Notes under the pieces: model-generated
Databases searched by the model: none
Seen by the model: only the letters and a program-made list of their open reading frames with translations
What the model was told of the DNA's origin: nothing
Origin: UBA6168 sp965222975
Lineage (GTDB): Bacteria > Bacteroidota > Bacteroidia > Chitinophagales > Saprospiraceae
Direction of reading: 5' to 3'
Assembly: GCA_965222975.1 (NCBI GenBank)
Contig: CBDCVJ010000084.1
Coordinates: 1 to 64,000, forward strand
DNA length: 64,000 nucleotides
Program-made: the position numbers and the translations under genes
In this document: piece after piece, positions 52,718-62,519 of the stretch
Layout of the letters: the number at the start of each line of letters is the position of its first letter
Position numbering within the stretch: the stretch's first letter is position 1

Positions 52718-52747
52718 CCCTGTTGTCTTTGGATGACAGGGATTTTT
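52718..52747 (+). terminator. orphan plus-strand terminator
   Basis: ccctgttgtc pairs with gatgacaggg (two wobble pairs) around tttg, followed by atttttc. It lies within a 618-base gap (52322-52939) flanked by minus-strand genes. Confidence 0.6.
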
Positions 52748-52759
52748 CATTTTTTAAAC

Positions 52760-52882
52760 GTAACTGCCTTCGTAGTTGGGAGATTTATCTCCCAATGTAG
52801 GTGATCGGAAAAAGAGCCTCCTTCTGTTTCGGCACTTTTGGGAGATAAATCTCCCAACTACGGGGAGGTGCTGAACAGTTAC
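52760..52882. repeat. REP-like structured element, copy B
   Basis: Arms cgtagttgggagatttatct (from 52771) and the exact complement (to about 52861) match over 25 bases. Each arm is a quasi-palindrome (TTGGGAGA ttta TCTCCCAA). Outer ends gtaact and agttac, and ggggaggtgctgaaca after the right arm, match copy A at 33517-33647. Substitutions relative to copy A are compensated in both arms. Confidence 0.82.
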
Positions 52883-52939
52883 TTTTAAACTTAGAAAAAA
52901 CAGTTCCACTCGAGAAGGAATCTGAGATTCAAGGGAAAA

Positions 52940-55900
52940 TCAAGATTGATAATTTTTCTTCATCTTACTCGGTGGAATTCCGTATTGCTCTTGAAATGTT
53001 TTGGAGAAATGGGCCAAGTCTTTAAAACCAACTTTCCAAGCTACTTCTGATACGTTCATGTCCGCCGTTTCCAAAAACTGCTTGGCCTTGTCCATTCGGA
53101 ATGAACGGATGAAGCTGGAAGGCGATTCATTGGCGATTGCCTTCATTTTGCGGAACAGTTGGAAACGGGTCATGCCAATTAATTCACAAAGCTGTGGAAG
53201 AGCAAAGTTTTCGTCAGAGTAATATTCCTCCAGAATGCCTCGCAACTTTTGGAGAAAGGCATCTTCTTGTTGGATGGCTATTACAATGTCTGCTGCAACA
53301 TGCTCTGCTGCTCCCTTGGGAGGGGCAATTGGTTTAAAAACAGGAAGTTTAGTTTTGGAAAAATGCTCCCTCATGCGCCGACTGTTTTCTATCATCATGG
53401 ACAATGTGACCAGCAGTTCTTCTTTGTGAAAAGGCTTGGAAAGATAGGCATCGGCACCTCTTTTAAGGCCAGTGATCTTTGATGTAATATCCGCCTTGGC
53501 AGTCAACAAGACAATGGGGATATGGCTGGTTCGCTCATCGTTTTTCAGTATTTTTGCTACTTCAAAACCATCCTTTTTTGGCATCATCACATCACTGAGG
53601 ATCAAGTCGGGAATTTTTTCCATTGCCCTTTCAATTCCTATCAGACCATTTTCAGCCACCTCAATTTTATAACTACCATCAAGACAGGTTTTTAGATAAA
53701 TGACCAGATCGGGGTTATCTTCTATGATGAGTAGTTGGGGGAGGTATTGGCCTGTATCCTTTGCTTTTAATTCGCTTTCAAAAACATGATGGAGATCGCC
53801 AACGGTCGGCAAATTGATTTTAGGTTCATTTGTTTTTTGGAAAATGGGCGTATCGGATTTCTTACAAATCGGGAGCAAGACTTTAAAAATACTGCCTTTA
53901 TTCAACTTGCTATCCACCTCAATCTGACCACCCATCAATTTTACCAATTCAAGCGTATGTGCGAGTCCAATGCCAGTCCCTTCACCTGTTCGGGTGGTCG
54001 TTCCGTCCACTTGGTAAAAACGGTCGAAAATGTGGGGCAGGTCTTTTTCGGAAATGCCGATTCCTGTATCAGAGACAGAAATCAGAAATTGATGAATTGG
54101 GAAATTGGCATTAGGCCGACTGCTTAATTTCTTATTATCCAATCGCTTAATTTCTAATTTCACCTCGCCTCCTGCCGGGGTAAATTTGATGGCATTGGAC
54201 AGTAGGTTCATCATCACTTGCTGCACTTGCTCAGGGTCGAAGTCCGTTTCCAGTTTTTCTATTTCACTTAAAAAAACGAGCGAAAGCTGCTTGCCTTTTG
54301 CCAAATTTTTAAGACTCTCTGTGACATAACGAACAAATGATACAATGTCGCCATGCTGTAGTTTAAGTCTGAAAGATCCGTCCTCCAATTTCGATAGGTC
54401 GAGTAGTTGATTGATGAGCCGTAGCAGGTTTTGGCCATTGCGTTCGATGAGGTTGAAATTGGAAATTAGGAAATTGGGAATTTGTCCTAACGCCTCATTT
54501 TTCAATTTCCCAATTTCCAATTTCCCCTCCTCCGCCATGCCGAGAATTACGGTCAAAGGAGTGCGAAACTCATGTGTTAGATTGGTGTAGAGACGGCTTT
54601 TAAAGGTGTCAAGTTCTTTTAGGCGGAGGGCTTCCTGTTGCTCGTTTTGCAGTTGGTTTTTGAGTTCCCAGCGTTTTTTCAAAACAGAAAAAATGGCAAA
54701 AACGAGAACTGCCAATGTCAACGCATAAATCGAATAGGCCCACCACGTCGCCCAAAAAGGCGGGTGGACAACGAGGCGTACAGCCAGTTCATCCGGCACC
54801 CATTGGCCTTTGGCATTGAGGGCTTTCACCAGGAAAGTGTATTGGCCACTGGGCAGGCTGCTAAAAGTAACTGTATTGCCAGTGAAAGGATTTGACCAAG
54901 TGTCGTCGTGACCATTAAGCAGATAACTGTACTGGACAATGCCTTCGTTTTGAAAATCCATTAGCCCGAATTCGAGCACAATGGTTTTGTTTTGGTAGTA
55001 AACATCCAATTGGGGTGCTTTTGGGAAAAAATAGGTTGTCCGGACCGTATCCATTTCGTCGTCAGTCATAGATATAGAGTGCAACAGCAAATGGCTATTG
55101 ATAGCGCGGTGTTCATATTTTTCCATAACATCGCTTGGGTAAAAAGCCGTGATGCCCCGCATCCCTCCAAAGTAAAGACGTCCATTGGATGCTCGAAAAC
55201 TCGAAGCCCTGTTAAACTCATTGTCAGGGAGGCCGTCTTCTTCGTAAAAGTTGATGAACTGTTCCGTCTCTATGCTGAAACGGGAGAGTCCATGGTTGGT
55301 AGCCAGCCACAAACAGGAGTCCCCCTCAGGTTGGATGCCATGCACAAAATCATTGGGCAGGCCATCTCCTGTTGTGTATTTTTTCCAAGAATTTCGTTCA
55401 GGTTCGAAACGGATGAAGCCTTGCTCTGTGCCCAACCACATCCTACCTTGAAGGTCAGTGTGTATATAGCGGATGGTTGCGAAGGATTTTTCTTCTAAAT
55501 CATGAAGGGATTCTAATTGAAAGGTCACGGGGTTGACAGCCGCTAATACCTCCCTGTTGCCCAACCACATCCATTGCCGGGTCGGGTCGTATTCCATGGC
55601 GTCAAAATAGGAGACCCATTGTTTCAGGTCCACTTTTTCCCAATAGGACTCAGCCGAACTTTCATCCAGATAAAAGAGGTCATAGCCCCAGGCCCACCAG
55701 ATACGCCCTTGCGAATCTTTCTCAAAAAGTCCAATGTCATAAGGATAAGCCTTACTCTTGAATGGGTTGGAACGTTCGCCCGTTATGAGATCAAGAATAT
55801 GCCCATCATTCAGGAAAATATTTTTATTGTGAAATAATAGCTCAAAAGGAGTCCCCTCCTGTTTGGCCAATGGTTTTGGGGGCTGCCTGTCTTCCCCAAT

Positions 55901-57016
55901 TTTACAGATGTTGTGATAAAAACTTGCATACACCCCGCCCTTTTCGTCCTCCGTAAAACCACGGAAGCTACAGTGTCCGTTGCAGGGATCGTAGCGTCCT
56001 GTATAATAGGTTTCGAAGAGCGACCGCTGTGGGACAACTTTCAATAAACCCAAAACAGTCTCCACCCAGATCGTGCCTGAAGCATCCTGATGAAGCGCCC
56101 GCAAATCAGTCTGATTGGAGAAAAGTTGATCTAATTTGGGCTTAAAATCATACAATTCATCCGTAGAAGCATCATAAAAAAAGAGGTGGTTTTCTGAGCC
56201 AGATAGCCAGAGATCCCCTTTTGGCGACTCAATGACATCATGTATGAACGGCCAATCCAGCAAATGGCTAACAGGATGGAGCTTTAGCTCTATTGCCCCT
56301 TCTTCCAGTACGGACAATTTTCCCTTATCCAAAAAAAACACTTTATTATGTTGGCCTGCTTTCATCAGTTCCCATGTTTCACGGGGCAAATGATCCAACC
56401 TGAGCAGTAATTTGCCCTTTGCGTCAGTTTTCCAAAGAGAATGATTAGAAAAATAAAAAAGGTTTCCAAGGTCATCACTGGTGAAACGGTTCAGATAAGG
56501 CATTGCGTTGTCTGGCATAGGATCAATACTAAGGACGGTAATTCCTCTAAGATGAGCTATCAGGGTTTTCCCCGTTGATTCGTTGGATAAAACAGTTGCA
56601 ATTGTTCCATTCCCAAGTTTGATCACAGAGCCGAACCATTCCTTGTAATCACCAGGAACAAGGTCTCGGATATGAATAGATGCCTCCTCACCTGTAATGG
56701 TATTTATGATGAAAACCTGATTGTTTTCCCAAAAATACAGGTAATTCCCGTCAACCTTTAGACGTCCAACTTTTCGGATTTTTTTAAAAACGGGGTGGTC
56801 GGAGTTATTGCCGTTGAGGAAATGCTGGCCGTCGAAGCGATTGAGACCACCGTCGTTCGTGACCCATAAATATCCTTGGCTGTCTTGCGTCAGGCCCCAG
56901 ATGGTATTGCGGGAAAGGCCATCTTCTGTGGTATATAGCTGAAAGGTCGCTTTTTGTGGAAAGGCAAAAAGAGGCAGCAAGAATAACAGAGGGAGGCAGT
57001 TTATGGCTTTCAGCAT
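52940..57016 (-). CDS. hybrid two-component regulator (reg_prop/Y_Y_Y sensor, histidine kinase, receiver, AraC HTH)
   Basis: 1358 residues in one chain. Signal peptide MLKAINCLPLLFLLPLFAFPQ. About 14 reg_prop propeller repeats follow (residues 25-660; GLTQDSQGYLWVTNDGGLNRF is typical), then a Y_Y_Y domain and a membrane helix (about 760-780). Histidine kinase: phosphoacceptor His815 in LTHEFRTPLTV, N-box MNLLSNAIKFTP, DTGIGISEKDL, GTGIGLA. Receiver: Asp1142 in LILSDVMMPKKDG. C-terminal AraC HTH: PQLCELIGMTRFQLFRKM and NVSEVAWKVGFKDLAHFSKTF. Such regulators sense extracellular glycans or their fragments and switch on use loci; no such locus adjoins. Two unusual low-complexity inserts lie in the kinase part. 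Confidence 0.93.
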   Translation of the reverse strand: MLKAINCLPLLFLLPLFAFPQKATFQLYTTEDGLSRNTIWGLTQDSQGYLWVTNDGGLNRFDGQHFLNGNNSDHPVFKKIRKVGRLKVDGNYLYFWENNQVFIINTITGEEASIHIRDLVPGDYKEWFGSVIKLGNGTIATVLSNESTGKTLIAHLRGITVLSIDPMPDNAMPYLNRFTSDDLGNLFYFSNHSLWKTDAKGKLLLRLDHLPRETWELMKAGQHNKVFFLDKGKLSVLEEGAIELKLHPVSHLLDWPFIHDVIESPKGDLWLSGSENHLFFYDASTDELYDFKPKLDQLFSNQTDLRALHQDASGTIWVETVLGLLKVVPQRSLFETYYTGRYDPCNGHCSFRGFTEDEKGGVYASFYHNICKIGEDRQPPKPLAKQEGTPFELLFHNKNIFLNDGHILDLITGERSNPFKSKAYPYDIGLFEKDSQGRIWWAWGYDLFYLDESSAESYWEKVDLKQWVSYFDAMEYDPTRQWMWLGNREVLAAVNPVTFQLESLHDLEEKSFATIRYIHTDLQGRMWLGTEQGFIRFEPERNSWKKYTTGDGLPNDFVHGIQPEGDSCLWLATNHGLSRFSIETEQFINFYEEDGLPDNEFNRASSFRASNGRLYFGGMRGITAFYPSDVMEKYEHRAINSHLLLHSISMTDDEMDTVRTTYFFPKAPQLDVYYQNKTIVLEFGLMDFQNEGIVQYSYLLNGHDDTWSNPFTGNTVTFSSLPSGQYTFLVKALNAKGQWVPDELAVRLVVHPPFWATWWAYSIYALTLAVLVFAIFSVLKKRWELKNQLQNEQQEALRLKELDTFKSRLYTNLTHEFRTPLTVILGMAEEGKLEIGKLKNEALGQIPNFLISNFNLIERNGQNLLRLINQLLDLSKLEDGSFRLKLQHGDIVSFVRYVTESLKNLAKGKQLSLVFLSEIEKLETDFDPEQVQQVMMNLLSNAIKFTPAGGEVKLEIKRLDNKKLSSRPNANFPIHQFLISVSDTGIGISEKDLPHIFDRFYQVDGTTTRTGEGTGIGLAHTLELVKLMGGQIEVDSKLNKGSIFKVLLPICKKSDTPIFQKTNEPKINLPTVGDLHHVFESELKAKDTGQYLPQLLIIEDNPDLVIYLKTCLDGSYKIEVAENGLIGIERAMEKIPDLILSDVMMPKKDGFEVAKILKNDERTSHIPIVLLTAKADITSKITGLKRGADAYLSKPFHKEELLVTLSMMIENSRRMREHFSKTKLPVFKPIAPPKGAAEHVAADIVIAIQQEDAFLQKLRGILEEYYSDENFALPQLCELIGMTRFQLFRKMKAIANESPSSFIRSFRMDKAKQFLETADMNVSEVAWKVGFKDLAHFSKTFQEQYGIPPSKMKKNYQS

Positions 57017-57141
57017 TTATTTGAATGGATAGACAACTAAGAGGCAATCGGGGTACATAACCTTTACTTGTAATATCAAAAAACACTCCTAAACGTTTTA
57101 TAACTCACCTCGGTTTCACATTTTATCACGTACTGAAACAA

Positions 57142-58557
57142 TTATTTAAGCTGTTCCTTTATTTTCCCAATCAACCATTCTTTTTCTGCAATTGGTGAGG
57201 TAGCTTCAACCTTTTCCCATAATTTTTTCAAAGCAATAGTGTCTCCAAGTGGTAATTCAATCAACTGGCGTAAATATTTTGTGAGATTGAGGTACATGTC
57301 GCGATGATACCCCAAATCTCGCTGACGATGCAGAAAAGTTGAGAAGCTGTGTAATAAGGAGTCAAGTGCCTGCATTTCACCTAGCTCAAAATAACTTCGT
57401 AACAGCATTCTGCGAGCATCGAGGTTGTTCAAGGTATCAGCAAATTCTACCTGCTGGAGCAATGGCATGGCTTTGTCATAAGCCCCTTTGTTGAAATAAA
57501 GAAAAGCTTCATTGTAGCGGGTAATATTTAATCGTTCGGCCGGGTGGAGCATGCTTTGGTATTTTTGGAAAAATGAAATAGTCCAATCACTTTCATTGAG
57601 CGCAGCTCCTATACGGATTATGTTTTTAAAGGTAAATGCAGTCATGTAGCCGCCTTCGGTCAGCAATTCCCTTACCAATGCGGCTTGGTATAAATCAAAA
57701 GCCTCTCGAATGAATTTTTGATTTCCGCGGTTCATCTGGCGGATGCAGAAGTTGATGCCAAGCAAGTAAATGCCCCGAAGTTCTGCGTCTGTAAATAACC
57801 CGGCGGATTTTTTCAAACAGGTTTTCCAATACCCAAAATGTTCCTGATTCTCAGGAGATTGCAATGCTTTACATGCATGGTAATAGACAGCAATGGAGGG
57901 GTGTTCATCCATGCCAAAAGCGTTGGCCAATTGCAGCACTTGCTCTAATAATTCAAGGTCATAAACTTGCGCTGAAATAGACTGATGGGTCAATGCAGAA
58001 CAAGCATGGCGGAGCATTTCCGAAAGGTAGTAACTTGTCAAGTGGTTGTGCAAAGGGTGCATGACCAACTTGGATGAACGGCGTCGGCTGCTGATCTTTT
58101 GCAACTCCTCACCGGCCAAGTCATGGTTGAGGCGGTTCCATTTAGCATCACGCCGTGGAGAAGACTGAAGATTGGACTGCAACTGCTTCATCTTTTTATC
58201 AAAACGTTTATCAAACTTCCGGGTACGTAGTGCTTGCAGCAAATACAAGTCCCTCTCAGCTTCATTTGATTCCACTTGCTGGATGACAAGATAGCGCTCT
58301 ATCAATTTGAGTGCTTCGAACATAGCCAGCCGCAACTTGGCATCGTTGAATGGTTGGTCAGGAAATACTGCGCTGAAGACTTTTTCTTTTTTAAACAACT
58401 GCCCTTCTGAAAAGGAAATATGTCTGGCGTAATAGGAACAGAGTCGCTCGACCTCTCGTTTCTTATTAAAGACTGAGCAGCGGGCCAATTCTGCGATGGC
58501 TTTTGATTCCGTTTTGCCCAACTTTCTGAAAATTAAATAGAATTGGGTATTTCTCAT
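57142..58557 (-). CDS. uncharacterised ~471-residue helical protein, paralogue B
   Basis: Shares its architecture with the protein at 43604-45034: an N-terminal helical part with EGQLFKKEKVFSAVFPDQPFN, DAKLRLAMFEALKLIERYL, a middle LVMHPLHNHLTSYYLSEML, and GINFCIRQMNRGNQKFIREAF. TPR-like helical pairs dominate the C-terminal half (YFELGEMQALDSLLHSF). No catalytic motif seen. It lies 125 bases upstream, in map terms, of the regulator gene's start and is transcribed the same way. Confidence 0.75.
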   Translation of the reverse strand: MRNTQFYLIFRKLGKTESKAIAELARCSVFNKKREVERLCSYYARHISFSEGQLFKKEKVFSAVFPDQPFNDAKLRLAMFEALKLIERYLVIQQVESNEAERDLYLLQALRTRKFDKRFDKKMKQLQSNLQSSPRRDAKWNRLNHDLAGEELQKISSRRRSSKLVMHPLHNHLTSYYLSEMLRHACSALTHQSISAQVYDLELLEQVLQLANAFGMDEHPSIAVYYHACKALQSPENQEHFGYWKTCLKKSAGLFTDAELRGIYLLGINFCIRQMNRGNQKFIREAFDLYQAALVRELLTEGGYMTAFTFKNIIRIGAALNESDWTISFFQKYQSMLHPAERLNITRYNEAFLYFNKGAYDKAMPLLQQVEFADTLNNLDARRMLLRSYFELGEMQALDSLLHSFSTFLHRQRDLGYHRDMYLNLTKYLRQLIELPLGDTIALKKLWEKVEATSPIAEKEWLIGKIKEQLK

Positions 58558-58720
58558 TAATGTTTTTAAACAAAATTATAATTAATTAACTCATTATCAA
58601 TTATTTGAAAATTTTATTTAAAAATAAATTACAAAATATGTGTATTGCTACCGCCTCTTCAGTCCTCTATCTTTGGCGAATAAAATAAGGGCCATGAACA
58701 TCACGTAAAACATTTTATCA

Positions 58721-61700
58721 ATGAGATCACGAATATTACTTCCCGTATTTATTATTATCTCTTTTGTGCCCATTCTCAACAGCCAAGGAAATTTTTGGAC
58801 AGAACTCGTGCATGGACTACCAGGTGGTTTGGATAACATTAGATTGACAGATTCTAATGGGTGGCTTTATGCATATAAAAACTCATCTCGGCTATATAGG
58901 TCAGTGGACGAAGGCCAATCTTGGCAATTGATTTATGAAGAGGCTACACATCTTCGAAAATTTGACAATTTCACTTTTTCAAGAAACGGTACAATTTACG
59001 CTCAAGAAGGTGTACCAGGGCAGCCCGGTTTTGACTATGATATATACAGATCGACAGACGGAGGGAACTCTTGGGTGCTAAACGATACAAGCTCCTTTTT
59101 TCAATACAGGAGAGAGTCGGCGAATGGTCACATCTTCGCCCAAATCCTGTCGAATGCTGATACCAATGACCCGCAAGGTATTTACCGCTCTAACATTGGG
59201 ACTAATGACTGGGAACTTATTCTGGAAACAGGCTTTCAATACGTCCTCCAAATTGATAAATTTGGCCACTTACAACATGGAAACCTCGTAAGCAGTGATG
59301 AAGGCGAAACTTGGGATACCATTGGTTTTGATACGAGCCTTTATGACAATGCAAATGCGTTTTTTATTTCGCAAGATAAATACCTGCAAATACTGACAGG
59401 ATTCGACTCTACAGCTAATTCACAGATAAATAAATTAGCTCTTGGAACTTTAGGAGACACGACATTGATCTATGTCACTCCTGATCCATCCACTCCTTCA
59501 ACAAGCACCTACTACAAACCTCCTTTTTTGTTGAATGACAATCGAATACTTATTGTGGTAAATAAAAAACTGTACATGTCAGAGGATGAGGGACAAAGTT
59601 GGAATTTTATCACCGATCAATATAATTTCTCATTACCCACTTACAAGCCTCCTGTGGTGCTACCAGTTAGTGGTAAAATCATAGGGCATGTTGACGGTGA
59701 CATAAAAGCAAGCTCAGATGATGGATCTACTTGGACTCCCTCTTATGACGGGATCAATGAAAATTTTGGAAATGGTTTTACCGTCACTGAAAACCCTAAG
59801 ACGATTTGGGCAAACTCTTCTAATGGTTTGTTCAAATCTCCGGTGAATGGCATATCCTGGTCAAATGTAAGCGTACAAGTTGATTCGACACAAGTAGAAA
59901 AAATAACGAATTATTCAATTGGTTCAAACGGAGAGATATATGCCATTGCAGATTATCAATTCTACATTTCTTATGATAATGGAGCGCAATTCACACATTT
60001 AGCTACTCCTGACAGTTTGCATTCACGTTACCTTCCGAAGCTAAAAGGTACAGATACATTATTTATCAATTCCAATAATGGCCTTCTCCGATTTGATGGT
60101 GTAAACAATTTAATTGAATCAATGAACACATCGGATGTCTGTAAAAAAATCATGCACCATCCTTCAGGGGATATTTATGGGATATTTAAAGACACTACCG
60201 TATTTCAATTAAAAGTATCCGATGATCGCGGTTTGAACTGGTCATTGGTCAATAGCCCCTTGGACATGAGTAGTTCAGCTAGTATCTATCAAGGGGTAGT
60301 ATTCGAAATAGACAGCAAGGGGGTAATTTTTATAGGAGATGATAAAAATGTGTACCGAACAGAAGATTTGGGGAATTCATGGACACCTATTTTATCAATT
60401 TCAGGAAGTGCAAGTATTTCCGATTCCAAAATGAATAGTGATGGACATCTGTTTATTTCCATATATGATCTACTAAATTCAAGAATGTTAAGATCAAACA
60501 ATAAAGGAGATAACTGGACTACTATTCCATGGATAGAAAACCCATATAATTCGTTCTACCCTCCTTGGATATTTTATGAAAACAATATTACAATTGACCA
60601 AGAAGGTTATTTATACATGTACGTTTATTTTATTATAGGCGGCCAGCCAGGGATTTTTAAATCGGCGCATCCAACCACCAATGGTGCTTACCTTCTTGGC
60701 AATGCATCGAAAAGCCTTGACGATGATTGTACTACTTTCGATCCTGAATTCCCAATGGAGGATATCATAATTAAGGCAGAGGGCAATGAAATTTGGTACA
60801 CCCATACAGATACGCTCGTCGGGGATTATGAGATGTACATTGATACGGGTATGTATGAAGTCACGGCAGTTCCTCCGCTACCTTTCTTTTGGGATACTTG
60901 CACGACCTCGGCTCACCTGCCTTTGAACGGTGATACGACTTGGGCAGATTTCTCCGTTCCTTCTTTAGGCGATTGTCCGTTCATCACCATTGATTTGGCT
61001 ACTCCTTTTTTAGAGCGGTGCTTCGAACAAGACATTTACATACAATATTGCAACCACGGGACTATAGATGCTGATAGTGTAATTCTTTATATTGAAATTG
61101 ATTCCTTTCTCACTATGACTGATACCTCTCTCAATTGGCAGCCAGTGCCAGATACGACCAATATATTTATGTTGACCTTGCCCGCTTTGGATGTAAATGA
61201 GTGCCAAACCATTTCGACTCCGGTGCTGGTAAGCTGTGAAGCCGAACTTGGACAACTACATTGCATCACTGTCAATGGATGGCCCAATTTAATCTGCACC
61301 ACACCATCTGGATGGTCAGGTGCAGAAATTGAAGCCTCTGCAGCTTGCGAGGATACCACTGTGATATTGCAATTGGAAAATATTGGTACAGCTCCATCCC
61401 AGCCGCTTGAATTCGTCATAGTGGAAGACGATGTGGTATTGCTAACTGGGCAAGATGATTATGACATCGCAGAAGCAGTTGCCTTTGCCTACCCATCGAA
61501 TGGTAATTACTACCGCATAGAATCAGAACAAGAGCCGGGGCATCCTTTTCCCGGGCCTGTTGCAGCTTGGGAGGTTGGATGCAATGGGGATGGTACTCCT
61601 TTCGTGCATTTCATTGAACAGTTCCCCCTTGGCGATGAATTTGGTTCGGAAGACTCCAATTGCGCCAACAATGCCGGCTCATTTGACCCTAATGACAAAC

Positions 61701-62392
61701 AAGGTTCTCCTATAGGTTTTGGCCCCGGCCACCTCATCAAACCAGGAAATGATATAGAATACCTCATCCGCTTCCAGAACACAGGTACTGCACTTGCCCA
61801 TAATGTGGTCATCAGGGACACGCTCTCTCCTTTTTTAAATCCTGAATCCGTCAGGGTAGGTGCAGCCTCTCACCCATATTCTTGGGATTTTGTAGAAGGT
61901 AATATTCTTACCTTTAAATTCGATGACATCAATTTGATTGATAGTATGACCAATGAACCTGAATCACATGGATTTATCAGCTTTAAGGTTTCACACCATG
62001 CCGATTTGCCTTTGGGAACGGTCATCCCAAATAGAGCCGCTATTTATTTCGATTTCAATCTTCCTATTATTACAAATACTACCTTTCATCAATTAGGTGA
62101 AGATTTCTTGGAAATCATTTCGTCCGATAAGGAAGAAAACAATGGGTATTCCGATGGTCTTGCTGTTTACCCTAATCCTGCCTTTAGAAAAGTGTTTGTC
62201 CAACTACCTTACTCATGTAGTCAACTTCAAATTTTTGATATGCAAGGACGCTTGATTCAACTGAAGGAAATTGAGGGAGGAAGACAAACTGCGATTATTG
62301 GCAGAAAGGCTTTACCAGATGGAATTTACTTTATTAGAGCAATAAATAGCCAAGGAAAAGAATTGGGAACGACCAAACTCGTTTTTGATTGA
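58721..62392 (+). CDS. T9SS-secreted Asp-box (BNR) repeat protein with DUF11-like domain
   Basis: 1223 residues. Signal peptide MRSRILLPVFIIISFVPILNSQ. Residues ~30-640 contain at least eight Asp boxes of form S-x-D-x-G-x-S/T-W (SVDEGQSW, STDGGNSW, SSDEGETW, SEDEGQSW, SSDDGSTW), as in sialidase-type and photosystem-assembly propellers. No sialidase catalytic Arg triad was recognised. Later come DLATPFLERCFEQDIYIQYC-type sandwiches and a DUF11-like domain (FDPNDKQGSP, YLIRFQNTGTALAHNVVIRD) shared with the 26089 protein. It ends in a T9SS domain (VYPNPAFRKVFV to TKLVFD). Confidence 0.83.
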   Translation: MRSRILLPVFIIISFVPILNSQGNFWTELVHGLPGGLDNIRLTDSNGWLYAYKNSSRLYRSVDEGQSWQLIYEEATHLRKFDNFTFSRNGTIYAQEGVPGQPGFDYDIYRSTDGGNSWVLNDTSSFFQYRRESANGHIFAQILSNADTNDPQGIYRSNIGTNDWELILETGFQYVLQIDKFGHLQHGNLVSSDEGETWDTIGFDTSLYDNANAFFISQDKYLQILTGFDSTANSQINKLALGTLGDTTLIYVTPDPSTPSTSTYYKPPFLLNDNRILIVVNKKLYMSEDEGQSWNFITDQYNFSLPTYKPPVVLPVSGKIIGHVDGDIKASSDDGSTWTPSYDGINENFGNGFTVTENPKTIWANSSNGLFKSPVNGISWSNVSVQVDSTQVEKITNYSIGSNGEIYAIADYQFYISYDNGAQFTHLATPDSLHSRYLPKLKGTDTLFINSNNGLLRFDGVNNLIESMNTSDVCKKIMHHPSGDIYGIFKDTTVFQLKVSDDRGLNWSLVNSPLDMSSSASIYQGVVFEIDSKGVIFIGDDKNVYRTEDLGNSWTPILSISGSASISDSKMNSDGHLFISIYDLLNSRMLRSNNKGDNWTTIPWIENPYNSFYPPWIFYENNITIDQEGYLYMYVYFIIGGQPGIFKSAHPTTNGAYLLGNASKSLDDDCTTFDPEFPMEDIIIKAEGNEIWYTHTDTLVGDYEMYIDTGMYEVTAVPPLPFFWDTCTTSAHLPLNGDTTWADFSVPSLGDCPFITIDLATPFLERCFEQDIYIQYCNHGTIDADSVILYIEIDSFLTMTDTSLNWQPVPDTTNIFMLTLPALDVNECQTISTPVLVSCEAELGQLHCITVNGWPNLICTTPSGWSGAEIEASAACEDTTVILQLENIGTAPSQPLEFVIVEDDVVLLTGQDDYDIAEAVAFAYPSNGNYYRIESEQEPGHPFPGPVAAWEVGCNGDGTPFVHFIEQFPLGDEFGSEDSNCANNAGSFDPNDKQGSPIGFGPGHLIKPGNDIEYLIRFQNTGTALAHNVVIRDTLSPFLNPESVRVGAASHPYSWDFVEGNILTFKFDDINLIDSMTNEPESHGFISFKVSHHADLPLGTVIPNRAAIYFDFNLPIITNTTFHQLGEDFLEIISSDKEENNGYSDGLAVYPNPAFRKVFVQLPYSCSQLQIFDMQGRLIQLKEIEGGRQTAIIGRKALPDGIYFIRAINSQGKELGTTKLVFD

Positions 62393-62469
62393 AGATTCGA
62401 TCCATATCCCCAATATTTAATAGAATCACCCATCGTAAACTAAAACAAAAAGGGTTGATTTGATGAAAT

Positions 62470-62498
62470 ATAAGGGAGTACTCAAAGCACTCCCTTAT
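62470..62498. terminator. bidirectional terminator
   Basis: ataagggagt pairs with actcccttat around 9 bases, in the 127-base gap between the convergent BNR-protein and FG-GAP lipoprotein genes. Flanks are A/T rich. Confidence 0.7.
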
Positions 62499-62519
62499 CC
62501 ATATCGTTTTTATAATCTT

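Noticed and set aside
58721..62392. Sialidase activity of the Asp-box protein
   Set aside because: Asp boxes alone are structural; I saw no catalytic Arg triad or Tyr/Glu pair.
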